A DNA stretch of 64,000 nt from Chryseobacterium sp. CH25 (GTDB lineage: Bacteria; Bacteroidota; Bacteroidia; Flavobacteriales; Weeksellaceae): NCBI RefSeq assembly GCF_004119455.1, contig NZ_NRQT01000005.1, positions 248,001 to 312,000 of the forward strand, in the 5' to 3' direction. The first letter of the stretch is position 1. Each line of letters begins with the position of its first letter. Below the pieces are notes generated by a model. That model searched no databases, had not been told where the DNA came from, and worked only from the letters and a program-made list of their open reading frames with translations. The position numbers and the translations under genes are program-made. Of the stretch, positions 1 to 8,264 are shown piece by piece.

Positions 1-750
1 CCTTATGCTTTAAGCTGGACAGGTCCTAAAATTCTTGTCCCTACTGTGTATAAAGGAGATCAGGTTTCTTCGGCTAATTTTATTTCTTCAACAGGTGTGT
101 ATTTAGGTACAGGGACTAGTTTTTCATTTTTGGGATATCTTTACGCTAATCTCGAAAAAGGTGTAGAGTATTATATGACGGTTAAAAATATATATGGAGT
201 TCCAGTTGGGCAAAGTGCAGAAATAAGTGTTGACGGAGCAGGACAGTTTTACAATATTATTGATGCGCCTGCAGGAATAAATTATACTTATATTGCAATC
301 AATAATTCTACAAATTCTATAGTGAAAACAAGTACTACAGCTAATTTTACAACATTACCTGTTGGAAACTATACAGTTTACGGAATTTCTTATACAGGAA
401 CAGAAAGTAACTTGATGAATAAGACGATGGCAGAGCTTAGTCAGGCAGGAGTATGTTATCAATTGAGTCAGAATAATATTATATTAAAAATAACATCAAC
501 TTTAACAGTCAATGGAGTAACTAAAAAACACACTGAGATTGCACCAAATCCTGTGAAAGACATTCTTAATGTGGAAAGTGATGAAAAAATTACCCATTAT
601 GAGCTCTATGATATCTCCGGAAAACTTATAGACAGCAATGTAATGTTAAGTTCTAAGATTAGTTTTTCCAGATTTAGAACAGGAGTTTATATGCTGAGAT
701 TACTGAATAATAAAGTTTTAGTTGACCAATTAAAAGTTATTAAGGAATAA
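1..750 (+). CDS. T9SS-sorted secreted protein, C-terminal part (partial)
   Basis: The frame is open from the first base, so the gene begins before the window; a GTG at 46 is only an internal valine. The last 75 or so residues are a typical type A T9SS sorting tail: APNPVKDILNVE, then ELYDISGKLID, then a GVYMLRL strand, ending in LKVIKE. Such tails send proteins through the outer membrane via PorU-type sortase machinery. The part before it is beta-rich, with many Asn and Thr, and matches no family I recognise. A strong hairpin follows the stop codon. Confidence 0.85.
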   Translation, partial: PYALSWTGPKILVPTVYKGDQVSSANFISSTGVYLGTGTSFSFLGYLYANLEKGVEYYMTVKNIYGVPVGQSAEISVDGAGQFYNIIDAPAGINYTYIAINNSTNSIVKTSTTANFTTLPVGNYTVYGISYTGTESNLMNKTMAELSQAGVCYQLSQNNIILKITSTLTVNGVTKKHTEIAPNPVKDILNVESDEKITHYELYDISGKLIDSNVMLSSKISFSRFRTGVYMLRLLNNKVLVDQLKVIKE

Positions 751-767
751 ACAGAATAGAAAGTGAG

Positions 768-799
768 AAAAGAGGTTATCTGGAAAGATAACCTCTTTT
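768..799 (+). terminator. Rho-independent terminator
   Basis: A 14-bp perfect stem (AAAAGAGGTTATCT, loop GGAA, complementary arm) lies 18 bases after the stop of the T9SS gene and ends in a T run. Confidence 0.8.
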
Positions 800-925
800 G
801 ATTACATAATTTTAGAATATTAAATTTTAATTGTTTTCATAAGAGAATCTTGTTTCATTTTTTTAATTTTACTTTATGAAATTTTCATTCAAAACGATTA
901 TTCTGAAGGGTGTCATCCGAATATA

Positions 926-1906
926 TTGCAGGCTCTTTTACAGTGTAATCTTGAACAACAGGCTGGTTATGGAGAAGATGAGTACTCATTAAAGGCAAAA
1001 GAGTTAATTAAAGAAAAAATAAAGAAAACAGATTCAGACGTTTATTTTGTTTCCGGTGGAACGCAGGCCAATTTAATTGTGATTTCTTCTGTTTTAAAAC
1101 CTTATCAATGTGCTGTTTCTGCATCTACAGGGCATATTCTGAATAATGAAACGGGGGCAATTGAAGCAACAGGCCATAAAATCTTAAGTATTGAAACAGA
1201 GGATGGAAAGCTAAGACCATCTGATATTATTCCGGTGTTGGAAAATCATAAGAATGTACCCCATCAGGTGATGCCTAAAATGGTGTATATTTCGAATTCT
1301 ACGGAGCTGGGGACCATCTATCAGACTAAAGAACTGGAAGAGCTTTCCAAATTTTGTAAGGAAAACCGTCTCTATCTTTTTATGGATGGCGCAAGGCTTG
1401 GTCATGGATTAACTTCTGAAATAAGCGATCTTAGTTTAGAAAAAGTAGCAGAACTTACGGATATTTTTTATCTGGGAGGAACCAAAAACGGAGCATTAAT
1501 TGGAGAAGCTATCATTATTAATAATCCGGCTCTTCAGGAGGATTTTGCATTCAATATCAAACAGAAAGGAGCTTTATTGGCAAAAGGAAGGTTACTGGGA
1601 ATTCAGTTCTTGGAACTCATGAAGGATGATCTGTATTTTGATTTAGCGAAACATGCCAACCAACAGGCGATGAAGATCAAGCACGCTTTGCAGGAAAAAG
1701 GCATTAAATTTCTTTCTGATACGTACACCAATCAGATTTTCCCAATTATAAGTAATAATCTTATCCAAACTTTATCAGAAAGCTTTGATTTCTTCGTATG
1801 GAAAAAAGTAGATGAAGAGCTCTCTGCCATTCGCCTGATTACTTCCTGGAGTACAAGTGATGATGCTGTAAACCATTTTATTAAAATTATTAGGGAAGAA
1901 TTATAG
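926..1906 (+). CDS. Low-specificity L-threonine aldolase (5' end frameshifted)
   Basis: PLP-dependent enzyme of the beta-eliminating lyase family that cleaves threonine to glycine and acetaldehyde. Visible hallmarks are AGYGEDEYS near the start, a histidine-containing STGHI segment, the aspartate in LFMDGARLGHG, and the PLP lysine in LGGTKNG. The TTG at 926 is the only start in this frame, but it is probably not the real one. The family N-terminus (NDYSEGCHPNI) is encoded just upstream in the same frame, and an ATG at 876 encoding MKFSFK lies one frame off. Adding one A to the AAAA run at 891-894 joins them into a normal start. The body is intact. Confidence 0.9.
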   Translation: MQALLQCNLEQQAGYGEDEYSLKAKELIKEKIKKTDSDVYFVSGGTQANLIVISSVLKPYQCAVSASTGHILNNETGAIEATGHKILSIETEDGKLRPSDIIPVLENHKNVPHQVMPKMVYISNSTELGTIYQTKELEELSKFCKENRLYLFMDGARLGHGLTSEISDLSLEKVAELTDIFYLGGTKNGALIGEAIIINNPALQEDFAFNIKQKGALLAKGRLLGIQFLELMKDDLYFDLAKHANQQAMKIKHALQEKGIKFLSDTYTNQIFPIISNNLIQTLSESFDFFVWKKVDEELSAIRLITSWSTSDDAVNHFIKIIREEL

Positions 1907-1910
1907 GAAA

Positions 1911-1940
1911 GGAGGCTGGAAGAGGGAAGATGGGAGTTTT
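1911..1940 (+). repeat. GCTGGAAG-word intergenic repeat
   Basis: A short GGCTGGAAG-AGGGAAGATGGGAG sequence follows the aldolase stop. Similar words occur at 18589-18625 (opposite orientation) and 42768-42798. It looks like a dispersed degenerate intergenic repeat. Confidence 0.45.
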
Positions 1941-2014
1941 TGAAGCCTGAAAATATATTTAAGCTCATTTATCAGATATGGATCTGAATCCATACATACA
2001 ATTAATTAAATACC

Positions 2015-3013
2015 ATGAAATCTATTTTTCCTGCAACTTACTCAACACTTTGTCCAATTGCATTATCAGAACTTATTGCTGAAAAATATGGACTCAAAAA
2101 TGTTCAATGTAAGCTTCTGGTAAGAGGAGTGGGAGATACTTATCGGGTAGAGTCGGAAGAGGAACGTTTTATACTTCGCATCTACCGTTCTTCTCATCGA
2201 AGTTTAGAGCATATTAAAGAGGAAGTAAGACTATTACAGGCTTTAAAAGATGCTCATGTATCTGTTTCTTATCCAATTGAAGACCTTTCCGGAGATGTTA
2301 TTTTAAAATTGGAAGCTATTGAAGGAGTAAGATATGGTGTTCTATTTTCCTTTGCTAAAGGTCGTGTGATTAGAGTCATGAATGATAATCAGTTTCGTGC
2401 CTTAGGAAATGAAATGGCTCACTTTCATAATGTTTCCTCAGATTTTAAAGTAGAATACGAACGATGGAATTTTGATCTCCAAACCACTGTTTTTAAACCT
2501 TTGGAAAGATTAAAACCTGTCTTTAAAGAAAACCCCGAAGATTACAAATGGCTGCAAAATATTGCTGCTGAAATAGAGCGTAACCTGACAAAATTTGATA
2601 CTTCAAAGTTTTCAAAAGGATACTGTCATTTTGATTTCCTGCCTAAAAATTTTCATTTTGACCATAACACCGTAACTTTTTTTGATTTCGACTTTATGGG
2701 ATATGGTTGGCTGGTTAATGATATTATGACTTTTTGGATCCATTTTGTATTAGATGTATCTGCAGGAAGAATGACTTATGAAGAATTTCAGAGAGCTTAT
2801 CATATTTTTCTGGATGGATATCGTGAATACCGTTCTGTAAGTTCTCAGGAACTTGCTTCTATACCTTATCTTTCGATTGGATTTTGGTTGTTTTATATGA
2901 ACTTTCATACTACCCATGATCAGTTTCAGGTTTTCACTCAGCTTCCACATGTGAAATCATATGTTGGTATTATGAGAAATATTGTAAACAATTATTGGGA
3001 GAAAGAAGCTTAG
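2015..3013 (+). CDS. Aminoglycoside phosphotransferase/homoserine kinase II-like kinase
   Basis: A 332-residue protein with the APH-type kinase fold. The N-lobe has a glycine loop (GVGDTYRV) followed by RFILRIYR, which should hold the nucleotide-contacting basic residue. The catalytic loop reads CHFDFLPKNF with H205, D207 and N212, and the metal-binding segment FFDFDFMG carries D224 and D226. All core residues are present, so it is probably an active small-molecule kinase. The substrate cannot be read from sequence. Homologues are often annotated as homoserine kinase type II-like or as antibiotic kinases, but nothing in the context points to resistance. It stands alone, in the same direction as the threonine aldolase. 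Confidence 0.8.
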   Translation: MKSIFPATYSTLCPIALSELIAEKYGLKNVQCKLLVRGVGDTYRVESEEERFILRIYRSSHRSLEHIKEEVRLLQALKDAHVSVSYPIEDLSGDVILKLEAIEGVRYGVLFSFAKGRVIRVMNDNQFRALGNEMAHFHNVSSDFKVEYERWNFDLQTTVFKPLERLKPVFKENPEDYKWLQNIAAEIERNLTKFDTSKFSKGYCHFDFLPKNFHFDHNTVTFFDFDFMGYGWLVNDIMTFWIHFVLDVSAGRMTYEEFQRAYHIFLDGYREYRSVSSQELASIPYLSIGFWLFYMNFHTTHDQFQVFTQLPHVKSYVGIMRNIVNNYWEKEA

Positions 3014-3113
3014 TCATTGAGGCAATTCAGGGTAGATAATGATATATGGTTCTCGCAGATTACACAGATTTCACAGATGTTTATGCTTTTCATTCTGAAA
3101 CTTTATAAAAATA

Positions 3114-3145
3114 AAATGCTGTTCCCGGATTTGAGAACAGCATTT
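3114..3145. terminator. Bidirectional terminator
   Basis: An 11-bp perfect stem (AAATGCTGTTC and its complement) sits between the convergent kinase and lipoprotein genes, with T-rich sequence on both sides. Confidence 0.75.
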
Positions 3146-3173
3146 TTATTTGATTTTAATTGTATTTGCTGAT

Positions 3174-3674
3174 TTATTTTACAGCTTTGTTTACCACTTT
3201 ACAATCAGCAGTATTCAATGTAGGGCTATCTTTATAGGTGATTTTATTCTCGTTGGCATATTTAGACTGTCCGTCTTCTTCTTTGTGATCACCAATACCT
3301 TCTGTTAAAACATTGTCTTTCTGTAAGAAATAAATATCTCTTTTGCTTTTCTTCCCTTCAGAGGTAAATTCATAAGTCAGTTTTAAAGTATCTCCCGATT
3401 TAAAGCCTGTTACATCTCCTTTTGAGCTGTCTTTTTCACTGTTTTTATAAGATAATTTCCCAGTAATAGTTCCCAGATTATCATCAATAGAAGCAAAGAC
3501 GCTGTCTTTTCCCACAACTCCTACATAGCAGAATGATTTTGGACCTAAAGTATCTACTACAGGTTCTTCTACGGCAATAGTATCAGTGTTTACTTTTGGA
3601 GCAGGAGCTTCAGTTTTTTTATTACAGTTGATTAAAAAAGCTGAAACAGCACCCAGTAAGATTAATTTTTTCAT
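3174..3674 (-). CDS. Small lipoprotein
   Basis: About 166 residues. I choose the ATG at 3674 (MKKLILLGAVSAFLINC) because it gives a normal lipoprotein signal peptide with the lipobox cysteine at position 17; an ATG 21 bases upstream would put charged residues before it. A proline-rich linker follows (TEAPAPK), then a beta-rich domain that contains FCYVGVVGKDSVFASI and ends LNTADCKVVNKAVK. I recognise no enzymatic family. It is probably attached to the inner or outer membrane facing the periplasm. Confidence 0.75.
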   Translation of the reverse strand: MKKLILLGAVSAFLINCNKKTEAPAPKVNTDTIAVEEPVVDTLGPKSFCYVGVVGKDSVFASIDDNLGTITGKLSYKNSEKDSSKGDVTGFKSGDTLKLTYEFTSEGKKSKRDIYFLQKDNVLTEGIGDHKEEDGQSKYANENKITYKDSPTLNTADCKVVNKAVK

Positions 3675-3788
3675 TTCCTTAATTATTATATCCAATTTTT
3701 ACGTTGCTAAAATAATAATAGTATTTGTATAAAGTATATTGTCATCTTAATTTTAAGTAAATCTCATACCTTATTTCATCAATAATGC

Positions 3789-4910
3789 TTATTTAAGATA
3801 GTGACGTCTATTCCAAAATAATTGGTTTGGCCATCTTTTTTCCATCCTGTAATAGATGTAATGATGATATTCATAATGAGACCAAATATTTTCTGCAATA
3901 CGATTACATTCTGCTATAAATGCATTTTTAATGTCTTCTGATAAGGTATGAACTACATTCGATTTAATGATCAGTTTGGAGTATTGAGCAGCCATTGCTA
4001 AAGCATTAAACATTCCTTGAGAGGATAATGGATCAAAGGTTAAACACGCATCTCCAATTGCTATCCAATTCGATTCTATTGGAAATGTAAGATAGGACGA
4101 ATGTGATGCTTTTGTACCTAAAAATTCATACTGTATTATTTCTGCTTTAATTTCTAAAATTTTCATTAAATCTTTTTCAGCTAAAAAATAATTTTTAAAA
4201 AAATCTCCATCTTTTGTCAACTTTTTATCACATAAATCGGAATCTGTAAAGAAACTAATCAAGTGTTTGTTATTAGGTAGTTTGGTAATATACCACCATC
4301 CGTTTTCAACAGTATAGATTGTAGAAAGTTCTTTTATAGTTGGAATGTGTATACATCCATGAATCCCAATAAGCTGATCTTTTTTGAGGCGCTGAATGTT
4401 CATTTTTTGAGCCATCAAACTTCTACGTCCTGAAGCATCTATGATAAATTTAGCTTGATAATTATTTTCGAAACCCTCCTTTGTCTTTGTAATCAAAGCC
4501 CATTGTTGAGACTCTTCAAAAACACTAATAATATTTTCTCTAATGATTGTAATACCTCGCTTGCTTGTTGTTTTTTGTAATTCATTTACAAAATTATTCT
4601 TATTGATAGACCAGCCATGGCCTTCAGGATTCTGTATGCTATCTTGCATGATAGGATGAGGGGTTCCCCAATATGATTGCATGCCAATTGTAGGTTTGCC
4701 CACCAATGGATTCTGCATTATTTCATCAATATCAATTCCTAATTCACTAAAAATACGTTTACTAGATGCCACTAAAGTTTCCCCATGTAAAACATTTGTG
4801 TTTTCTGGTTTTTCAATGACTAAAATTTTGTAAAATGAATGGAGGTGCATGGCAGCGATACACCCTGCTATGCCCCCTCCAATAATTATAATGTCGAAAT
4901 AGTTATTCAT
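3789..4910 (-). CDS. LodB-like FAD-dependent monooxygenase (CTQ maturation)
   Basis: A 373-residue flavoprotein related to tryptophan halogenases and geranylgeranyl reductases. The N-terminal dinucleotide fold reads DIIIIGGGIAGCIAAMH, and the second FAD motif reads AIGDACLTFDPLSSQGMFNAL near residue 290. In known systems LodB or GoxB hydroxylates the tryptophan of the LodA or GoxA precursor, a step needed to build the CTQ cofactor. Here the start codon lies two bases after the stop of the LodA-like gene, so the pair is probably translationally coupled. Its assignment rests on fold plus this neighbour. Other flavin hydroxylases of the same superfamily would look similar in isolation. Confidence 0.8.
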   Translation of the reverse strand: MNNYFDIIIIGGGIAGCIAAMHLHSFYKILVIEKPENTNVLHGETLVASSKRIFSELGIDIDEIMQNPLVGKPTIGMQSYWGTPHPIMQDSIQNPEGHGWSINKNNFVNELQKTTSKRGITIIRENIISVFEESQQWALITKTKEGFENNYQAKFIIDASGRRSLMAQKMNIQRLKKDQLIGIHGCIHIPTIKELSTIYTVENGWWYITKLPNNKHLISFFTDSDLCDKKLTKDGDFFKNYFLAEKDLMKILEIKAEIIQYEFLGTKASHSSYLTFPIESNWIAIGDACLTFDPLSSQGMFNALAMAAQYSKLIIKSNVVHTLSEDIKNAFIAECNRIAENIWSHYEYHHYIYYRMEKRWPNQLFWNRRHYLK

Positions 4911-4912
4911 TA

Positions 4913-6805
4913 TTAAGAATTAAAACGTCTTCTAAATCTTTCATGAATAGTTACTATTTTTTGATTTGGTTTAACATATTCTATTTGTAAATCTTTATTT
5001 GTTTGTTGAACTTTTGACAGTAGGTTTTCTAATTCTTCTGAATTATTTAATAGATGTTCCGCCTCTTTTTTTATATCTCCGTCTATTTGTAATGTGAAAG
5101 AATTCAATACATTATCTGAAATTATTTCAATTACCTTGTCTTTTGTAACCTTATCTATTAGCTTTTGTCTGGTCTCTTTTAAAATGATATTGATAATTTT
5201 AGTGTATGAGCTGGTTAAAGCAACTTGCACAGTATCCGGAATTTTAGTGCTATCATTATTCGTGATTTTTTCTTCTAATTTCATAGGTAGCACTGTGCCT
5301 ACAGCATCAAAATGAGTGATCATTTTATTAATAATCTCTTCATATGGGGAATAAATAGTGGGGTTACCCGGTAAATCTTCTAACCATTCAAAACGCTGAT
5401 TAAATATTTCTAATTGCTGTTGTGGATTTCCTTGTTGTTCTTGTAAAGCTTTAAATTGCTTGTAAGTAATAATTTCATTAGGCACTCGTGCTGGCCAAAA
5501 TGTTGGAATATAAGAGTCATATGAACTGTCGTATCCGTCTTTACACGATGCCGTATCTGTTTGCCAAGGAATAGCCATCCAACGTGTTATACCGCCTGGA
5601 ACTTGAAATTCGAAAGGATTAACTATTTTATTAAGTAACGTTTGATCTATAAAAGGTCCGTAATCAAGGTTGTCTTTAATAAGATGATCTCTATCAAATT
5701 TAAATCTAAAAGGAGAATCATACATAGAAGATATTCTTACCGGCCATGTCATTTCGCAACCTGGATGAAAAGCGTCTGCTAAACAAAAATCTAAAGCAGC
5801 TCTTGTAAGTAAGTCGGCTTGCTCCTGCACAGGATATTCATCTATAGATTTAGGACTCATATAATTGGTTTTATATTTATCCCAATCATCAATAAAATTC
5901 CCATCTACCCATTGATGCAACATTTTGATTTGCAAAGCTGTAAGTGTACTATGCTGTCTGGGGCTTCCGGTTCCTACTATTTCCGTAGCATCTCCATATA
6001 GCCAAGGCCATAAAGCTGGAGATTGAGAACCTGGGAGCTCAAACTGCCTAAACTGATTAAACATTTGTCTTCTGAATTCCAGGTTATTCATAGTTCCATC
6101 CCTTAATTTTTCAATCCATATATTTTCATTGAAATGATAAGCTCCATTGAATCCAAAAGTGGTTAAAAAACCTTTGTTTACCCACTGTAGTTCAGTCATT
6201 CTTTTAAAGATGGGAAATATATCATAAGAGAATGAAGGGCTAAGTGGAGAAGGCAAATTAAGTTCTCTTACAGATAGATCTCTCATTAAATCCCACATTG
6301 TTCTTACCGATTGTTGCATAGGAGCATAATCTGGAGGTGCACAAATTACCCAAGCCGGTTTTACATTGATTTCCTTATTATTGAATTTTAAAATGGCTGT
6401 TACTGGTCCGTCAGAAGTGTCATCATACCAACCATCATTATTGGCAAAATCTAAAGCAATTTCATTTTTAGAACTTTTGGATATACCTTTACCTCCAAGT
6501 ACATGTAATCTTTTGGAATTTGGTGAATTCTTATCGAAAAATATTTCTCCAAGATAAACTTCTGTATCTCTTAAAAATTTCCCTATAAATTTTGCTGATG
6601 TATTGATCGATTTGCTGTCTATATTTTTTACACCTCCATCAATAACGAGGCTCATACGATCCAGGATCTCTGAATTTCTTTTAAATGAATATTTATACTC
6701 ATCTTCATTGGCTTCCGGAATATCTAATGCAAGATTAAATTGATACCAGGCTGCTTTCTGGTTGGCTAAATGGCAAGACCACTCAATTTCAACTTTGTCT
6801 TTCAT
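4913..6805 (-). CDS. LodA/GoxA-type CTQ-dependent oxidase (main body, frameshifted N-terminus)
   Basis: This is a quinoprotein amine or amino-acid oxidase of the LodA/GoxA family, whose members form H2O2. Family signatures visible are EWSCHLANQKAAWYQF at the start, DGPVTA, WVICAPPDYAP, LYGDATEIVGTG, and the cofactor region with C350 (FHPGCEMTW) and W414 (AIPWQTD), about the Cys-Trp spacing known from LodA. I infer these two form the CTQ. The ATG at 6805 is internal. The frame extends upstream, reading FYRDKEGKIKRQAAEFRIYG and so on up to 6930. There one missing base in the CCC run (6931-6933 on the plus strand) separates it from the true N-terminus, which is encoded at the end of the catalase frame. 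The restored length is about 710 residues, against 726 for LodA. The substrate is unknown. Confidence 0.88.
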   Translation of the reverse strand: MKDKVEIEWSCHLANQKAAWYQFNLALDIPEANEDEYKYSFKRNSEILDRMSLVIDGGVKNIDSKSINTSAKFIGKFLRDTEVYLGEIFFDKNSPNSKRLHVLGGKGISKSSKNEIALDFANNDGWYDDTSDGPVTAILKFNNKEINVKPAWVICAPPDYAPMQQSVRTMWDLMRDLSVRELNLPSPLSPSFSYDIFPIFKRMTELQWVNKGFLTTFGFNGAYHFNENIWIEKLRDGTMNNLEFRRQMFNQFRQFELPGSQSPALWPWLYGDATEIVGTGSPRQHSTLTALQIKMLHQWVDGNFIDDWDKYKTNYMSPKSIDEYPVQEQADLLTRAALDFCLADAFHPGCEMTWPVRISSMYDSPFRFKFDRDHLIKDNLDYGPFIDQTLLNKIVNPFEFQVPGGITRWMAIPWQTDTASCKDGYDSSYDSYIPTFWPARVPNEIITYKQFKALQEQQGNPQQQLEIFNQRFEWLEDLPGNPTIYSPYEEIINKMITHFDAVGTVLPMKLEEKITNNDSTKIPDTVQVALTSSYTKIINIILKETRQKLIDKVTKDKVIEIISDNVLNSFTLQIDGDIKKEAEHLLNNSEELENLLSKVQQTNKDLQIEYVKPNQKIVTIHERFRRRFNS

Positions 6806-6846
6806 ATCAGGATGGGTAAGTTCTTTTACAACTTCTCCTTTAATAT

Positions 6847-8031
6847 TCAGACCATATATTCTAAATTCTGCTGCCTGTCTTTTAATTTTACCTTCTTTAT
6901 CCCTATAAAAAGAAAGATCATTGACATTATGGGTTCTGGAACTTGTGGGCCTATATAGTACTCATCACTATTGCCTACACGCATGATACCTATTGAAGGA
7001 TATATTGCTGCACTCACAATTTCGTGGTCGGTGATTTTTTCATCATTATTTTGTGCATGAAAAGGGCAAATTCCTCCTTGAGGTTCTCTAAACTCTAAAG
7101 CATTAGCGCTGTATCTCGTTTCTGCACCATATTTGTAAACATCTCTTCTTGCTTCAGCAATACTACCCAACGGTTGATTTAATGAATTTATACGCCAGCA
7201 ATTAAAATTAATATGATTACCAAGTTCTTTTACTCCAATCAGATTCAAATCTTGTTTGGGAAGGTGTAATCTACCAATTTCAATAAAACTTTCATCCCAT
7301 CTTAATTGTAGATTATCTGCTATTTTTTCATCAATCTCTTTGATCTGTCCTTCAAGAATAAACTGGAAAGAATCATTAGATAATTTTTGCTGTAAATCTT
7401 TAGCTAAATAATCTTTCTGCTTCATAATGACAGGGAAATTTTCTTCAACGGCTGGTTTAAGCCGTAGCTTGATCATATGTTTTTCACCTAATCGGAATGG
7501 TATGATAGGGTAGTATGCAGTGGTTAAACAACTGTCTTCGTATTTTTCCATTTGGTCTAAAATACGTTTCAATTCTTTGTTTTCTCTATAATATTCATTT
7601 AATTGGCTGATATCACCAGAAGAGGAAATCTGCGTGAATTCTACCATTTGTTGTGCATTTTGAGCAAAAAACACATCAATATTTTGAAATATAAAATCTG
7701 TATTTGTTCCTTCAAACCCTTCAGCATTATTCGGTAAATCAAAAATCTTTAAACCCAAACCAATGGTAGACTTTACATCTGTTTTTTTAGGGTCTGTATC
7801 ACTTGAGAAACGCATTACACACTTGAAATTATCTTTAATACCAAAGAAACCAAGATCACCTACTAATTTTTCAATCGGTAAATTATTGGTTAAACTTAAT
7901 TCACCATGTACTATACCATGCTGTTTTCTGAATACGGCTCTAGGCGCTGGATTTGCTCCATTTTCTATCATAACTTTTTGGTAAGTGTCAATAAATTGAG
8001 CCTTAAGATCGTTAATGTACTTTTTTTCCAT
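6847..8031 (-). CDS. Catalase-like protein whose frame continues into the CTQ oxidase N-terminus
   Basis: Residues 1 to about 330 match the catalase-related (SrpA-like) heme fold: a candidate distal H38 in RKQHGIVHGEL, CVMRFSSDTD, the FVMINHPVFF-equivalent FIFQNIDVFFAQN, and the proximal RxxxY motif R295-Y299 in ARRDVY. The same frame then runs without a stop into EIVSAAIYPSIGIMRVGNSD, the N-terminal signature of LodA-family oxidases, before going out of frame at 6931. Two readings are possible: a genuine catalase-oxidase fusion of about 1030 residues, or two genes merged by a missing base in the T6 run at 7035-7040. A seventh base there would create an ATG-ATG start for the oxidase. The last 27 residues of this frame are frameshift artefact. 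Confidence 0.85.
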   Translation of the reverse strand: MEKKYINDLKAQFIDTYQKVMIENGANPAPRAVFRKQHGIVHGELSLTNNLPIEKLVGDLGFFGIKDNFKCVMRFSSDTDPKKTDVKSTIGLGLKIFDLPNNAEGFEGTNTDFIFQNIDVFFAQNAQQMVEFTQISSSGDISQLNEYYRENKELKRILDQMEKYEDSCLTTAYYPIIPFRLGEKHMIKLRLKPAVEENFPVIMKQKDYLAKDLQQKLSNDSFQFILEGQIKEIDEKIADNLQLRWDESFIEIGRLHLPKQDLNLIGVKELGNHINFNCWRINSLNQPLGSIAEARRDVYKYGAETRYSANALEFREPQGGICPFHAQNNDEKITDHEIVSAAIYPSIGIMRVGNSDEYYIGPQVPEPIMSMIFLFIGIKKVKLKDRQQNLEYMV

Positions 8032-8146
8032 TTTAATAAGTTTTAATTATTTTACAATGATTTGGTTATTAATCTTTAACAAAGGAGATGAGTCAATCAA
8101 TCATATTATATGGATCTATATGAAAAAATAATCTACCACATGTTTA

Positions 8147-8182
8147 AAATCTCCTGTTGTTTCAAATAACAACAGGAGATTT
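8147..8182. terminator. Strong 15-bp terminator hairpin
   Basis: A perfect 15-bp stem (AAATCTCCTGTTGTT, loop TCAAAT). It lies directly after the frame-restored end (8188) of the heme lipoprotein gene and upstream of the catalase-like gene, so the two may be separate transcripts or the downstream genes may receive read-through. Confidence 0.75.
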
Positions 8183-8264
8183 ATTTTTTATTTAAAAGTT
8201 GCTTCTAATTTTTGTTCGTTTTGAGTTTTGATCAATTCATTTAAAGATGTTATGTCATTGATAT

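Noticed and set aside
2015..3013. Antibiotic-resistance kinase
   Set aside because: The APH fold is clear, but no substrate-specific motif or mobile context supports resistance; a metabolic kinase is equally likely.
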